A DNA stretch of 64,000 nucleotides from Halapricum hydrolyticum (GTDB lineage: Archaea; Halobacteriota; Halobacteria; Halobacteriales; Haloarculaceae): positions 1 through 64,000 of the forward strand of contig NZ_JAOPKC010000016.1 in NCBI RefSeq assembly GCF_025517535.1, written 5' to 3'. The translations under genes and the position numbers were made by a program. Within the stretch, counting starts at the first letter, position 1. Every line of letters begins with the position of its first letter. The notes beneath the pieces were generated by a model. It saw nothing but the letters and a program-made list of their open reading frames with translations, ran no database searches and was not told where the DNA came from. Below, one piece after another: positions 50,344-58,814 of the stretch.

Positions 50344-53300
50344 GAGAGGTCGACGAGCGATACTTCGAGACGCTCGAAGACGGCCTTGAGGAGGCGATGG
50401 CGGTCGCAAACGAGGCCCGCGAGCGCGGCGGCGATCCCGAACCAGAGGTCGAGATCCCGACCGCCCGGGACATGGCCGATCGCGTCGAGAACATCCTCGG
50501 GATCGAGGGTGTCGCCGAGCGAGTCCGCGAACTCGAAGGCGAGATGTCCCGCGAGGAGGCCGCCCTGGAACTGGTCGAGGACTTCGTCGACGGCAGCGTC
50601 GGCAACTACGACTCCAATGCGGGCAAGATCGAGGGCGCGGTTCGGACGGCAGTCGCCCTGCTCACCGAAGGCGTCGTCGCCGCACCCATCGAGGGGATCG
50701 ACCGCGTGGAGATCCTCGAAAACGACGACGGCTCTGAGTTCATCAACATCTACTACGCCGGGCCGATCCGCTCTGCCGGCGGGACCGCCCAGGCACTGTC
50801 GGTACTCGTGGCGGACTACGCACGCGCGCTGCTGGGAATCGACCAGTACAAGCCCCGCGAGGAAGAGATCAACCGCTACGCCGAGGAGGTCGCCCTCTAC
50901 GACAAGGAGACTGGGCTGCAGTACTCGCCCAAGGAAAAGGAGAGCACGTTCATCGCCGAGCACATCCCGATCATGCTTGACGGCGAGGCGACCGGCGACG
51001 AGGAAGTTTCGGGCTTTCGCGACCTCGAACGGGTCGACACCAACTCCTCGCGCGGCGGGATGTGTCTGGTCTTCGCCGAGGGGATCGCGCTCAAGGCACC
51101 GAAGATCCAGCGCTACACGCGCAACCTCGAGGAGGTCGAGTGGCCCTGGCTCCAGGACCTGATCGACGGCACGATCGGGAAAGACGACGGCGAGGACGAC
51201 ACGGACGCGGAGGATAGCGACACCGAGGCCGACGCTGACGACGCGGACACAGACGACGGGGACGGCGAACCGGACGACGAACCGGCGGGACCGCCACGCG
51301 CTGACCCCTCCGAGAAGTTCTTGCGGGACCTTATCGCCGGGCGGCCGGTGTTCACCCATCCGAGCGAGCCGGGCGGGTTCCGGCTCCGGTACGGCCGGGC
51401 GCGCAACCACGGGAACGCGACGGCGGGCGTCCATCCGGCGACGATGCATCTGGTCGACGACTTCCTGGCGGCCGGGACCCAGCTCAAGACCGAGCGCCCG
51501 GGCAAGGCCGCGGGCGTCGTTCCCGTCGACTCCATCGAGGGACCGATGGTCAAACTCGCGAACGGCGAGGTCCGCCGGATCGACGACCCCGAGGAGGCCA
51601 TCGAGGTCCGCAACGGCGTCGAGGAAGTCCTCGACATCGGGGAGTACCTGGTCAACTACGGCGAGTTCGTCGAAAACAACCACCCGCTCGTCCCCGCCTC
51701 CTACACCGTCGAGTGGTGGGTCAAGGACTTCGGATCGGCGGGTGCCGACGTCCAGGCTATGCGAGATACCGTTACGGTCGATCTCGAGGACCCCTCTCCC
51801 GAGGAAGCCCTTGAGTGGGCCAGCGCATACGACGCCCCCCTCCACCCGAAATACACCTATTGCTGGCACGACATTACCGTCGAGGAGATGTGTGAACTAG
51901 CCTCAACCGTTGAGCGTGCCGATGTGGCCGTAACAGACGGCGCAACTGCCGAAAACGAAGACCCCTCTGTTTCCGATGGAAACGCAGATCTCATCATCCC
52001 GCGGACCGAGACCGTGCGGGACGCACTGGAGACGCTACTGGTCACACACGTCCAGACCGAGGAGTCGTTGATCGTTTCCGAGTGGCGACCGCTGGTTCGA
52101 TCGCTGGGATTCGACGACGACCTCGACCGGGAGTGGTCCCAGGAGGACCTCTCCGCACGCGCCCGGACCTACGGCGAGACGAGCGACGCGGACCGGTCGC
52201 CGTCCGGCGACGCGAGCGACCCGCCGTCCGACGGTACGGATACGGCCGAGTCCTCCCGAGACAGTGTGGCTTTGACGGGGGAGAACGCGATCGTCGCGAT
52301 CAACGAGGTCGCACCGTTTCAGGTGCGCGAGCGTGCGCCGACCCGGATCGGAAACCGCATGGGTCGACCCGAGAAATCCGAGGAGCGAGAGCTCTCACCC
52401 GCCGTTCACACACTCTTTCCCATCGGTGAGGCCGGTGGGCCCCAGCGCGACGTTTCGAAGGCGGGCTCTCACGCCGAGTCGATGCGGGATCAACCGGGGC
52501 TGGTCGACGCCGAGGTCAGCCGGCGGCGGTGTGTCGACTGTGGAACCGAGACCCACGAAGCGCGCTGCCCCGACTGTGGCGGGGCCGCGGAGGCAGTCTA
52601 CGTCTGCCCGGACTGCGGCCAGGAGATCGAACCCGACGAGTCCGGGCGTGCGGAGTGCCCGCGCTGTGAGACGCTGGCTCGCCCCACCCAGACGAAGACT
52701 ATCGACATTCACGAGGCATACCGGTCGGCACTCGACGCCGTCGGCGAGCGCGAGGCGGCCTTCGACGTGCTGAAAGGCGTCAAGGGACTGTCCTCGAAGG
52801 AGAAAGTCCCCGAACCGATGGAGAAGGGGGTCCTGCGGGCGAAACACGACGTCAGCGCGTTCAAGGACGGCACGGTCCGGTATGACATGACCGACCTGCC
52901 CGTCACGTCCGTCCGACCGGCGGAACTGGACGTCACTGCTGACCAGTTCCGAGGGCTCGGCTACGAGGAGGACGTCAACGGCGATCCGCTCCGACACGAC
53001 GACCAACTCGTCGAGCTTCGCGTCCAGGACGTCGTTCTCTCGGACGGCGCGGCCGAGCACATGCTCAAGACGGCCGACTTCGTCGACGACCTCCTCACTC
53101 AGTATTACGGACTCGACCCCTTCTACGAGTTCGAGGATCGACAGGACCTGGTCGGCGAGCTCGTCTTCGGGATGGCGCCTCACACCAGCGCCGCGACGGT
53201 CGGCCGCGTCGTCGGGTTTACGACTGCGGCCGTCGGCTACGCTCATCCGTACTTCCACGCCGCAAAGCGCCGCAACTGCTTCCATCCCGACACGCGCCTG

Positions 53301-54548
53301 TGGTACGGCGAGGACGGCGACTGGCGACTGGGGACGATCGAGACCCTCGTCGAGGACCATCTCACCGACCCGGAGGAGACGGACTTCGGGGACCTCGTTG
53401 ACGAACCCGACGTCGAGGTGCTGGTCCCCTCCGTCGACGGGGACGGCCAGCCCTGCCGCAAACCCCTCGAAGCCGTCTCGAAACACCCCGCACCGGAACA
53501 CATGATCCGCGTCGAAACCGACGAGGAGTCTCTCACTGTCACGCCCGGCCACTCGATGCTCCGGCGCGAGGGCGACGCACTCGCGGAAGTCGAGGCCTCG
53601 GAACTCGCGGTCGGCGACGAACTCCCGGCGTTCGACGGCGGCGAGACCACCATGGGGACTGACGCAGCCAAGGCGGGTGTCCCCGTCGAGACGGTGAGGG
53701 CCGTCGAGTACGTCCGGACTGACCTCGAATACGTATATAACCTGACTGTTTCGGATACTCATAACGTCGCTGTTGAAAATATCTACACTGCACAATGCGA
53801 CGGTGACGAGGACTGCGTGATGCTTCTGATGGATGGATTATTGAATTTCAGTAAATATTATTTACCTGATAAGAGGGGTGGCAGGATGGACGCGCCTTTG
53901 GTCATGTCCTCCCGTATCGATCCCTCCGAGATCGACGACGAGGCCCACAACATCGACATCATGCGGGAGTATCCCCGTGAGTTCTACGAGGCCACCCGGG
54001 AGATGGTCGACCCCGAGGACGTCGAGGACATCATGACCATCGCCGAGGAGACGCTGGGGACCGACCACGAGTACACCGGTTTTGATCACACCCACGACAC
54101 GACCGACATCGCCATGGGGCCGGACCTCTCGGCGTACAAGACGCTGGGGTCGATGGAGGAGAAGATGGACGCCCAGCTCGAGCTCTCCCGGAAACTGCGG
54201 GCCGTCGACGAGACCGACGTCGCCGAGCGGATCATCGAGTATCACTTTCTACCCGACCTGATCGGCAACCTCCGGGCGTTCTCTCGCCAGGAATACCGGT
54301 GTCTCGACTGCGGGGAATCGTATCGTCGGGCTCCGCTGTCGGGGGAGTGTCGCGAATGTGGCGGTCGGGTCAACCTGACTGTCCACGAGGGATCTGTCAA
54401 CAAGTACATCGACACCGCCACGGAGGTCGCCGAGGAGTTCGATTGCCGACCCTACACGAAACAGCGCCTGGAGATCCTGGAACGATCGATCGAGCGAATC
54501 TTCGAGAATGACAAGAATAGGCCCACAAGTCTTGCGGAATTCATGTAG
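50340..54548 (+). CDS. polC: DNA polymerase D large subunit DP2 with mini-intein
   Basis: Catalytic subunit of archaeal replicative polymerase PolD, 1402 codons, 1229 aa after splicing. A helical N-terminal domain and acidic inserts (about 280-320 and 535-645) precede zinc ribbons around 725-780 and 1320-1350. The intein splits the catalytic motif: exteins join as RRN-CDGDED. The last 12 or so codons (NRPTSLAEFM) come from an inserted element; the native tail KNKQSGIADFM is found at 56431. Both end in the PIP-box pattern, but the current one lacks the initial Gln. The start overlaps the PPC gene. Confidence 0.95.
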   Translation: MREVDERYFETLEDGLEEAMAVANEARERGGDPEPEVEIPTARDMADRVENILGIEGVAERVRELEGEMSREEAALELVEDFVDGSVGNYDSNAGKIEGAVRTAVALLTEGVVAAPIEGIDRVEILENDDGSEFINIYYAGPIRSAGGTAQALSVLVADYARALLGIDQYKPREEEINRYAEEVALYDKETGLQYSPKEKESTFIAEHIPIMLDGEATGDEEVSGFRDLERVDTNSSRGGMCLVFAEGIALKAPKIQRYTRNLEEVEWPWLQDLIDGTIGKDDGEDDTDAEDSDTEADADDADTDDGDGEPDDEPAGPPRADPSEKFLRDLIAGRPVFTHPSEPGGFRLRYGRARNHGNATAGVHPATMHLVDDFLAAGTQLKTERPGKAAGVVPVDSIEGPMVKLANGEVRRIDDPEEAIEVRNGVEEVLDIGEYLVNYGEFVENNHPLVPASYTVEWWVKDFGSAGADVQAMRDTVTVDLEDPSPEEALEWASAYDAPLHPKYTYCWHDITVEEMCELASTVERADVAVTDGATAENEDPSVSDGNADLIIPRTETVRDALETLLVTHVQTEESLIVSEWRPLVRSLGFDDDLDREWSQEDLSARARTYGETSDADRSPSGDASDPPSDGTDTAESSRDSVALTGENAIVAINEVAPFQVRERAPTRIGNRMGRPEKSEERELSPAVHTLFPIGEAGGPQRDVSKAGSHAESMRDQPGLVDAEVSRRRCVDCGTETHEARCPDCGGAAEAVYVCPDCGQEIEPDESGRAECPRCETLARPTQTKTIDIHEAYRSALDAVGEREAAFDVLKGVKGLSSKEKVPEPMEKGVLRAKHDVSAFKDGTVRYDMTDLPVTSVRPAELDVTADQFRGLGYEEDVNGDPLRHDDQLVELRVQDVVLSDGAAEHMLKTADFVDDLLTQYYGLDPFYEFEDRQDLVGELVFGMAPHTSAATVGRVVGFTTAAVGYAHPYFHAAKRRNCFHPDTRLWYGEDGDWRLGTIETLVEDHLTDPEETDFGDLVDEPDVEVLVPSVDGDGQPCRKPLEAVSKHPAPEHMIRVETDEESLTVTPGHSMLRREGDALAEVEASELAVGDELPAFDGGETTMGTDAAKAGVPVETVRAVEYVRTDLEYVYNLTVSDTHNVAVENIYTAQCDGDEDCVMLLMDGLLNFSKYYLPDKRGGRMDAPLVMSSRIDPSEIDDEAHNIDIMREYPREFYEATREMVDPEDVEDIMTIAEETLGTDHEYTGFDHTHDTTDIAMGPDLSAYKTLGSMEEKMDAQLELSRKLRAVDETDVAERIIEYHFLPDLIGNLRAFSRQEYRCLDCGESYRRAPLSGECRECGGRVNLTVHEGSVNKYIDTATEVAEEFDCRPYTKQRLEILERSIERIFENDKNRPTSLAEFM
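51961..51981 (-). promoter_or_regulatory. ORB-like box within polC
   Basis: On the minus strand TTCCATCGGAAACAGAGGGG, in an acidic linker-coding part of DP2. It contains the partial palindrome GTTTCCGATGGAAAC. Confidence 0.45.
53277..53795 (+). other. DP2 mini-intein (173 aa), in-frame
   Basis: Residues 980-1152 of the precursor. It begins with Cys (CFHPDTRLW), has a block B TPGHSM and a block F VYNLTVSDTHNVAVENIY. It ends TAQ followed by extein Cys, a terminal Gln instead of the usual Asn and an Ala instead of the penultimate His. There is no homing-endonuclease domain. Known PolII inteins of Pyrococcus abyssi and haloarchaea share the site and the Gln. Confidence 0.9.
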
Positions 54549-54672
54549 TCACCGAACAAGAGAACGGGGGAAAGGATCGCTTCGTGGCTTTCTGTCCGAC
54601 TGTAAGCGTCAGATTCAGCCTTGTCTTTGACTTCCTTGCCCTTCCGAAGTGTTTCGTGCGATACATCAGCGT

Positions 54673-54888
54673 CTATCTTTTCGGCCGCTTTTCCCTACTC
54701 TCTCCAGTCTCGCCTTCCGCAAACTTTTGCGTATGCCCAGTCGCTTCGGCTTTCCGTTCTTTCGCCCGTTCCTGCTCTATCGCAAGCATTTCCTCGAACT
54801 CGTTCACAATCTGCCCCGGTGTCTTCCAAGGGTTTGGAAACGTTTCCAGATCCTTCTTCGGTGTGTAATAATGGCATTGGTGCCACAA
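54673..54888 (-). CDS. Possible small element-encoded protein (71 aa)
   Basis: Open frame from a TTG start, beginning with LWHQCHYYTPKK in conceptual form, with a Glu/Lys-rich helical middle (FEEMLAIEQERAKERKAE). No family recognised. No ATG lies in the frame, and the same frame is open up to the integrase stop at 55059, so it may be non-coding sequence. Low confidence. Confidence 0.25.
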   Translation of the reverse strand: MWHQCHYYTPKKDLETFPNPWKTPGQIVNEFEEMLAIEQERAKERKAEATGHTQKFAEGETGESREKRPKR

Positions 54889-55058
54889 TTGAACTTCTGC
54901 AAATGCCTGATTTACCCCGATTACTCTCAGAGGCGCGCATTTGCCTCAGAATCGATTTCTTGCCCGAGACGAACCCCTTCACCACTTCCGAGAAATAGCC
55001 GGTTCTGGCTAGATTTCGGTGGGGTTCGGCACAGATAGGGTGACCCACCAACTATGCG

Positions 55059-56363
55059 CTAGTCGTCTTCGGACAGTTCCCCGAGTTTATCCATCAACTC
55101 TGCCGCGAGCTTCGGATCATCGTCAATCGCCTGTGCTATCTTATCGGCGTCTTTGTACTCTTCGAGGGTGTCCGCCCGTTCCTTCGCTTCCTGGGCTTGC
55201 TCTTCCATCTGGTTCTGTGCTTCATTCGCGTCCGGCGTATAGACTGTGCCACACCGGGAACACGCTTTCGCGTTCGGTTCTAGCGGGTTACCACAGACTT
55301 TGCACACGTCCGGCGTGAGTATGGATTCTTCCTCTGGCTCTCGAATCCCCCATGCCTCTTCCGCGCGCTTCACGTGGTCGTCGCCGGACAGGTGCGAATA
55401 CGTCGTTTCCATCACTGTGCTGTCGGCAGAGTGGCCGATGAGGTATTTGATCGTATCGTCCGCCAGGTCGTAATCACGCTTCGCTATCGTCACGAAATTG
55501 TGCCGTAAGGCGTGCGGGTGCATCGGTTTCTCAATGCTGGTATTCTTCTTGATTTCCGCCATAACCCGGCGGATTGTCTCGCCAGTCACCGGCTCACTTG
55601 GGTCAACGGCAGAGTACCCTGGTCGTGCCGTGATGAGGTAGTTATCTGGATCGGATGTGTCGGGGTGATACTCTAGCCAGTTCTGCACTGCACCCCTCGC
55701 GCCAAGAAGCGGGCGGTTCCCGTTCCGTTTCGTCGCACCTTTGAGTCCTTCCACAGTCGGATTAAGCCGATACGTTCCGTCTTCGGCGTCTACGTCTTTC
55801 AACCGGAGTGTGCGAAGTGCTTCACGCCGCTGGCCGGTGTAGAGTAGCAAATCAAAGATCAACCGGTCACGCGGGTTGCCTGCCGCTTCGCGTGCCTCTT
55901 GGATTTCCTCTTTCGTGAGCATATCGTTCGGATCGACCGGGCTTGCTTCTTGGTCAAACATCGGAATATCGTCCGGATCAACCTCGAACCCGTCGTGATA
56001 GGTGTAGAACTTGCGTAGTGCCGCCTGATATGACCGGAGTGTTGATTTCTGAATCCCGCCGTCCTTCACTTGCGGGTGGCTGCCGTCGTGCATATCCTGA
56101 ATATCACGCTTTAACTCGTCTGCCGTGGCCGTCGTCAAGTCGCGCTCTTGAGCAAACGCCATGAGTCGATACAGCCACGACATAAGCGTACTCACTTCTC
56201 GCGTTCCCTCATCTTCCGGCGTTGCCATCATTACGTTGTGGTCGTCGTACGCGTCACACAACTCTCGCACCGCTTCGCCCGTCTCAGAATCTATTACGCC
56301 GTCTTCGACGTATTCGTTAAACGTTTCCCGTCTCCGTTCGTATTTCTCTCTTGGGGTGGTCAT
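55059..56363 (-). CDS. Tyrosine recombinase/integrase with C-terminal zinc ribbon
   Basis: 434-aa XerD-like recombinase. N-terminal SAM-like core-binding domain, then a catalytic domain with R179/R180 (TGQRREALR), H284-x-x-R287 (HPHALRHNF), H311 (LIGHSADS) and the nucleophile Y322 (TTYSHL). A zinc ribbon (C354, C357, C368, C371) and an acidic coiled coil follow. The start is the second ATG (MTTPREKY). The catalytic set is intact, so the enzyme could still be active. It lies at the edge of the element, next to the displaced DP2 end. Confidence 0.92.
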   Translation of the reverse strand: MTTPREKYERRRETFNEYVEDGVIDSETGEAVRELCDAYDDHNVMMATPEDEGTREVSTLMSWLYRLMAFAQERDLTTATADELKRDIQDMHDGSHPQVKDGGIQKSTLRSYQAALRKFYTYHDGFEVDPDDIPMFDQEASPVDPNDMLTKEEIQEAREAAGNPRDRLIFDLLLYTGQRREALRTLRLKDVDAEDGTYRLNPTVEGLKGATKRNGNRPLLGARGAVQNWLEYHPDTSDPDNYLITARPGYSAVDPSEPVTGETIRRVMAEIKKNTSIEKPMHPHALRHNFVTIAKRDYDLADDTIKYLIGHSADSTVMETTYSHLSGDDHVKRAEEAWGIREPEEESILTPDVCKVCGNPLEPNAKACSRCGTVYTPDANEAQNQMEEQAQEAKERADTLEEYKDADKIAQAIDDDPKLAAELMDKLGELSEDD

Positions 56364-56430
56364 GGCCTTGACCCACCCCACTATTGATTCGCTTGGGTGT
56401 TAGCAGTTTGGAATTCCCCAAAGGTCACAG

Positions 56431-56466
56431 AAGAACAAACAGTCCGGGATCGCGGACTTCATGTAA
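56431..56466 (+). pseudogene. Displaced native 3' end of polC (KNKQSGIADFM-stop)
   Basis: Thirty-six bases encode KNKQSGIADFM followed by TAA, read on the same strand as polC. This is the expected C-terminus of haloarchaeal DP2, containing a canonical PIP box Q-S-G-I-A-D-F-M. It has no start codon or gene body upstream, only the element. Confidence 0.75.
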
Positions 56467-56518
56467 GAATTCCTGTTTTTATACGACCATCCGACGTGAG
56501 TGCTCACGGTGGCCGCGA

Positions 56519-57447
56519 TCAGGGAATGTCCATGCGCTCGAAGCGATAGACCGCCCCGGCGAGCGCAACGATCGTCACGATGGCGACGACTACCACTGAT
56601 ACCAGCGCCGGCACGTACCCCGCGACGGGTGTCGATCCACCGATCCCGCCGAGGAGCGGGTCGGTCCAGACACTTGCGGTATCGTAGACGCCCGAGACGG
56701 TCGAGACGGCGTTCCGCGTGGCGGGGGTGAACTCGGTACCCAGCGCCCCGTGGACGGCGACGTAGACGTTCCCGAGATGGTAGTTGACGTCGGGTACGTA
56801 CAGGAACAGGTCCGCGTAGCGGTCCCCGACCGGCAGGAAGCGGACGAACATGAACGCGAAGAACAACACCGGAAGCAGCGTCGTCCCGAGAGCGGTCTGC
56901 AGTCGCGTCCCGGTGACGACCGCGAGCAGCGTCCCGATCGCCGCGGCCAGTACTATGACGATCAGCGCGTGCGCCAGCGTGCCCACCAGTAGCGCGAGGA
57001 CGCTCCCGCCCAGTGCCAGCGCACTCGCACCGGTCGTGACGTAGAGTGCGGCCCCGCCGACGAGTAGCCCCGACAGCGTCGCCAGCACGCCCACGAGGAC
57101 GATTCCGAGGAATGTCCCGACTAGCGGCTCCCAGCGGCTCACAGGCTTGCTCAACAACACCCTGAAGGTGCCCGACTCGAGGTGACTGGCGACGTTCGTC
57201 GCCGCGAGCACGGCTACCAGTACCATCGGGAAGGTGACGAGCCAGACGAACGATAGCTGGGCGTACAGCTCCAGCAGGACCTGCTCCTGGGTGAAAAGCG
57301 GTGCGGCACCCAGGTTCTCGTGGCCCGTTTCCCCAGCGCCGTCGCGAGTAACACCGCCACGCCGAAATACGGGACCAGAAGCGCCGCGAGGATCTTCGGC
57401 CGGGTGCTGTCTCTGACTGCGTCGTAGACGAACATGCGGAGGCTCAT
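56519..57447 (-). pseudogene. ABC transporter permease, frameshifted
   Basis: ABC-2-type permease broken by one frameshift. The N-terminal 40 residues (MSLRMFVYDAVRDSTRPKIL and a TM helix) run from 57447 in one frame; the rest (GHENLGAAPLFTQ to RFERMDIP, five more TM helices) runs in the next. The switch falls in a C-run at 57331-57334, where one missing base would explain it. The start overlaps the ATPase remnant (ATGA). A sequencing error is possible, but the neighbouring genes are truncated too. Confidence 0.8.
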
Positions 57448-57953
57448 TCGTCTCCCTCCTCGAGGATGTCCGCGAATGCTTCCTGGAGCGTTCCGGCTTC
57501 GGACATCGACCGCAACGAGATGTCGTGTTCGACCAGCAGTGCCTGCAACTGCTGTCTGAGATCGTCGGCGTCATCGGTCATCACGAGCAGTCGCCCGTCC
57601 TGGAGTTCGACGTTGCGGGCTACATCGACGTCGGTCAGTAACTCGGCGACGCGTTCGTCGTCGTCGGTCTCGACGGCGAGCGCCTGCCCGCCGTAGGCCT
57701 GCTGGACGGCGTCGATAGTGTCGGTGATCACGACCTCACCGTCCCGGAGGATCGTCACTTTTCCGACGTACTGCTCGAGCTCTGCGAGCACGTGGCTGCT
57801 GACGAACACCGTCATCCCCTCTTCGGGGAGTTCCACCAGGGCGTCTATGATCTTCTGTCGGCCCGAGGGATCGAGCCTCGTCGTCGGTTCGTCCAGTATG
57901 AGCAGGTCCGGATCGTGGATCATCGCCTGCGCGAGGCTGAGCCGGCGTTTCTG
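57444..57953 (-). pseudogene. ABC transporter ATPase, N-terminally truncated
   Basis: Only the half from the signature region onward survives: RRLSLAQAMIHDPDLLILDEP (signature end, Walker B) and SSHVLAELEQYV (switch His). The Walker A domain, about 130 residues, is absent. The D-loop reads TTRLDPSG, where TTGLD is usual. At about 57952 the frame gives way to a different coding sequence, a Tat-signal remnant. Not functional as it stands. Confidence 0.8.
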
Positions 57954-58086
57954 CCTGCACGACCGAGGCGATCGCTGTTTCCCAGTCGGGACGCACGATC
58001 GGATCAGCCCCGCTCGTGACCCCGGCCGACGCGGCGACTGCCCCGCCAGTCAGCCCCGCGAGAAACGTCCGTCGATCATACGACAT
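57952..58086 (-). pseudogene. Tat-signal N-terminal remnant
   Basis: Begins MSYDRRTFLAGLTGGAVAA, a textbook twin-arginine signal, then GVTSGADPIVRPDWETAIA. After about 45 codons it breaks off where the ABC ATPase remnant starts. It looks like the 5' end of an exported substrate-type protein of the same locus, joined to the ATPase by a deletion. Confidence 0.6.
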
Positions 58087-58228
58087 TCCGGACCCCTTCC
58101 AGCCGAATCGGGGACAACTCGAACCGCACGATACACTCCATACTTCAACACGGTGGCTATTCAAGCATGTATTTATTACATAGTTCCCGAACGACAGGAA
58201 CGCGATCGCATTGATTGTCGGACTGGAG

Positions 58229-58390
58229 ATGATCGACCTCGAGTTCGTCTACGTCATCGCAGAAGGGGTCCCTTCGACCATCGGCGTCGGCTTGACCTTC
58301 GCCATCGCAGTGGCGATCGGCATCGCGGGCGGCCTGTTCGTCGGGGACTACTACGAGCACCACCTACGCGATCGCGTCACTGACAGATCC
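58229..58390 (+). pseudogene. Membrane-protein remnant (one TM helix)
   Basis: Reads MIDLEFVYVIAEGVPSTIGV, then a hydrophobic helix (LTFAIAVAIGIAGGLFVG) and DYYEHHLRDRV. It then runs into repeat-like DNA and finally into the tRNA-Gly gene, where the frame ends. No recognised family. It is probably the stump of a membrane protein. Confidence 0.35.
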
Positions 58391-58497
58391 CGACTTCGTT
58401 CCGCGCTTGCGGCGCGTCGCGCCGTTCCCGGACTCCCGACTCCCAGGGTTCAATTCCCTCTAACGACTCCGCTCCTCGCGTCCGCTCGTCGCAGAAG

Positions 58498-58568
58498 TGC
58501 GCCGGCCGGGAATTGAACCCGGGCTATGAGCTTGGGAAGCTCATGTCCTACCACTAGACCACCGGCGC
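58498..58568 (-). tRNA. tRNA-Gly (anticodon CCC)
   Basis: Cloverleaf on the minus strand: acceptor GCGCCGG pairs with CCGGCGC; anticodon stem TGAGC/GCTCA with loop TTCCCAA, anticodon CCC; T-arm CCGGG-TTCAATT-CCCGG; discriminator A. No CCA encoded and no intron. It reads codon GGG. Confidence 0.92.
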
Positions 58569-58654
58569 ACGTCGCTCACTTCGTTCGCTCGTGCCCCGAG
58601 GCTCGCAAATCCGACGGATTTGCTCACCACCGGCGCACGTCGCTCACTTCGTTC
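58558..58654. repeat. 29-bp direct repeats overlapping the tRNA-Gly 5' end
   Basis: A 29-bp segment beginning ACCACCGGCGCACGTCGCTC occurs at 58558-58586 and again at 58626-58654. The first copy includes the first bases of tRNA-Gly and its 5' flank. Between them is a small palindrome, GCAAATCCGACGGATTTGC. Such partial duplication at a tRNA end may be a scar of integration and excision. Confidence 0.7.
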
Positions 58655-58814
58655 CTCGCGCCGTGCATCGACGGACGGAGCTCGTCTCACCAGCGGCGCG
58701 CTCGTTCACATCTGAACTGCCGTCGCACTTTAACGTAGCGATCCGTTCGACGCACGTCCAGTTCTGGCCGCACGACGAGTGCCTATTTACTCGCTCGTGC
58801 CGAAACGCACCCAC

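Larger units (their letters stand above)
54513..56430. mobile_element. Integrative element in the 3' end of polC
   Basis: The element supplies a substitute DP2 C-terminus ending LAEFM-stop (54513-54548) and displaces the native end, KNKQSGIADFM-stop, to 56431-56466. The two ends share AAGAA at the start of the exchanged segment and GCGGA-TTCATGTA at the stop. Content is about 1.9 kb: one tyrosine-recombinase gene and about 500 bp without a firm gene (54549-55058). Composition is less GC-rich than the flanks, supporting transfer. It is probably a reduced element or remnant. Confidence 0.8.

Noticed and set aside
54695..55051. 118-aa minus-strand frame in the polC element
   Set aside because: Irregular composition with many Cys, Arg and Gly; looks like a non-coding element end.
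56519..57574. 351-codon continuous reading of the permease with a polar Arg-rich N-terminus
   Set aside because: The first about 70 residues are an out-of-frame reading; the true N-terminus lies in another frame from 57447, so a frameshift explains it better.
58435..58465. Second T-arm-like sequence (GGGTTCAATTCCC) before tRNA-Gly
   Set aside because: No acceptor, D-arm or anticodon stem can be built around it; at most a tRNA fragment.
58211..58516. 101-aa plus-strand frame extending into tRNA-Gly
   Set aside because: Only the first about 50 residues look protein-like; the end is repeat DNA and antisense tRNA, so it is listed as a remnant.
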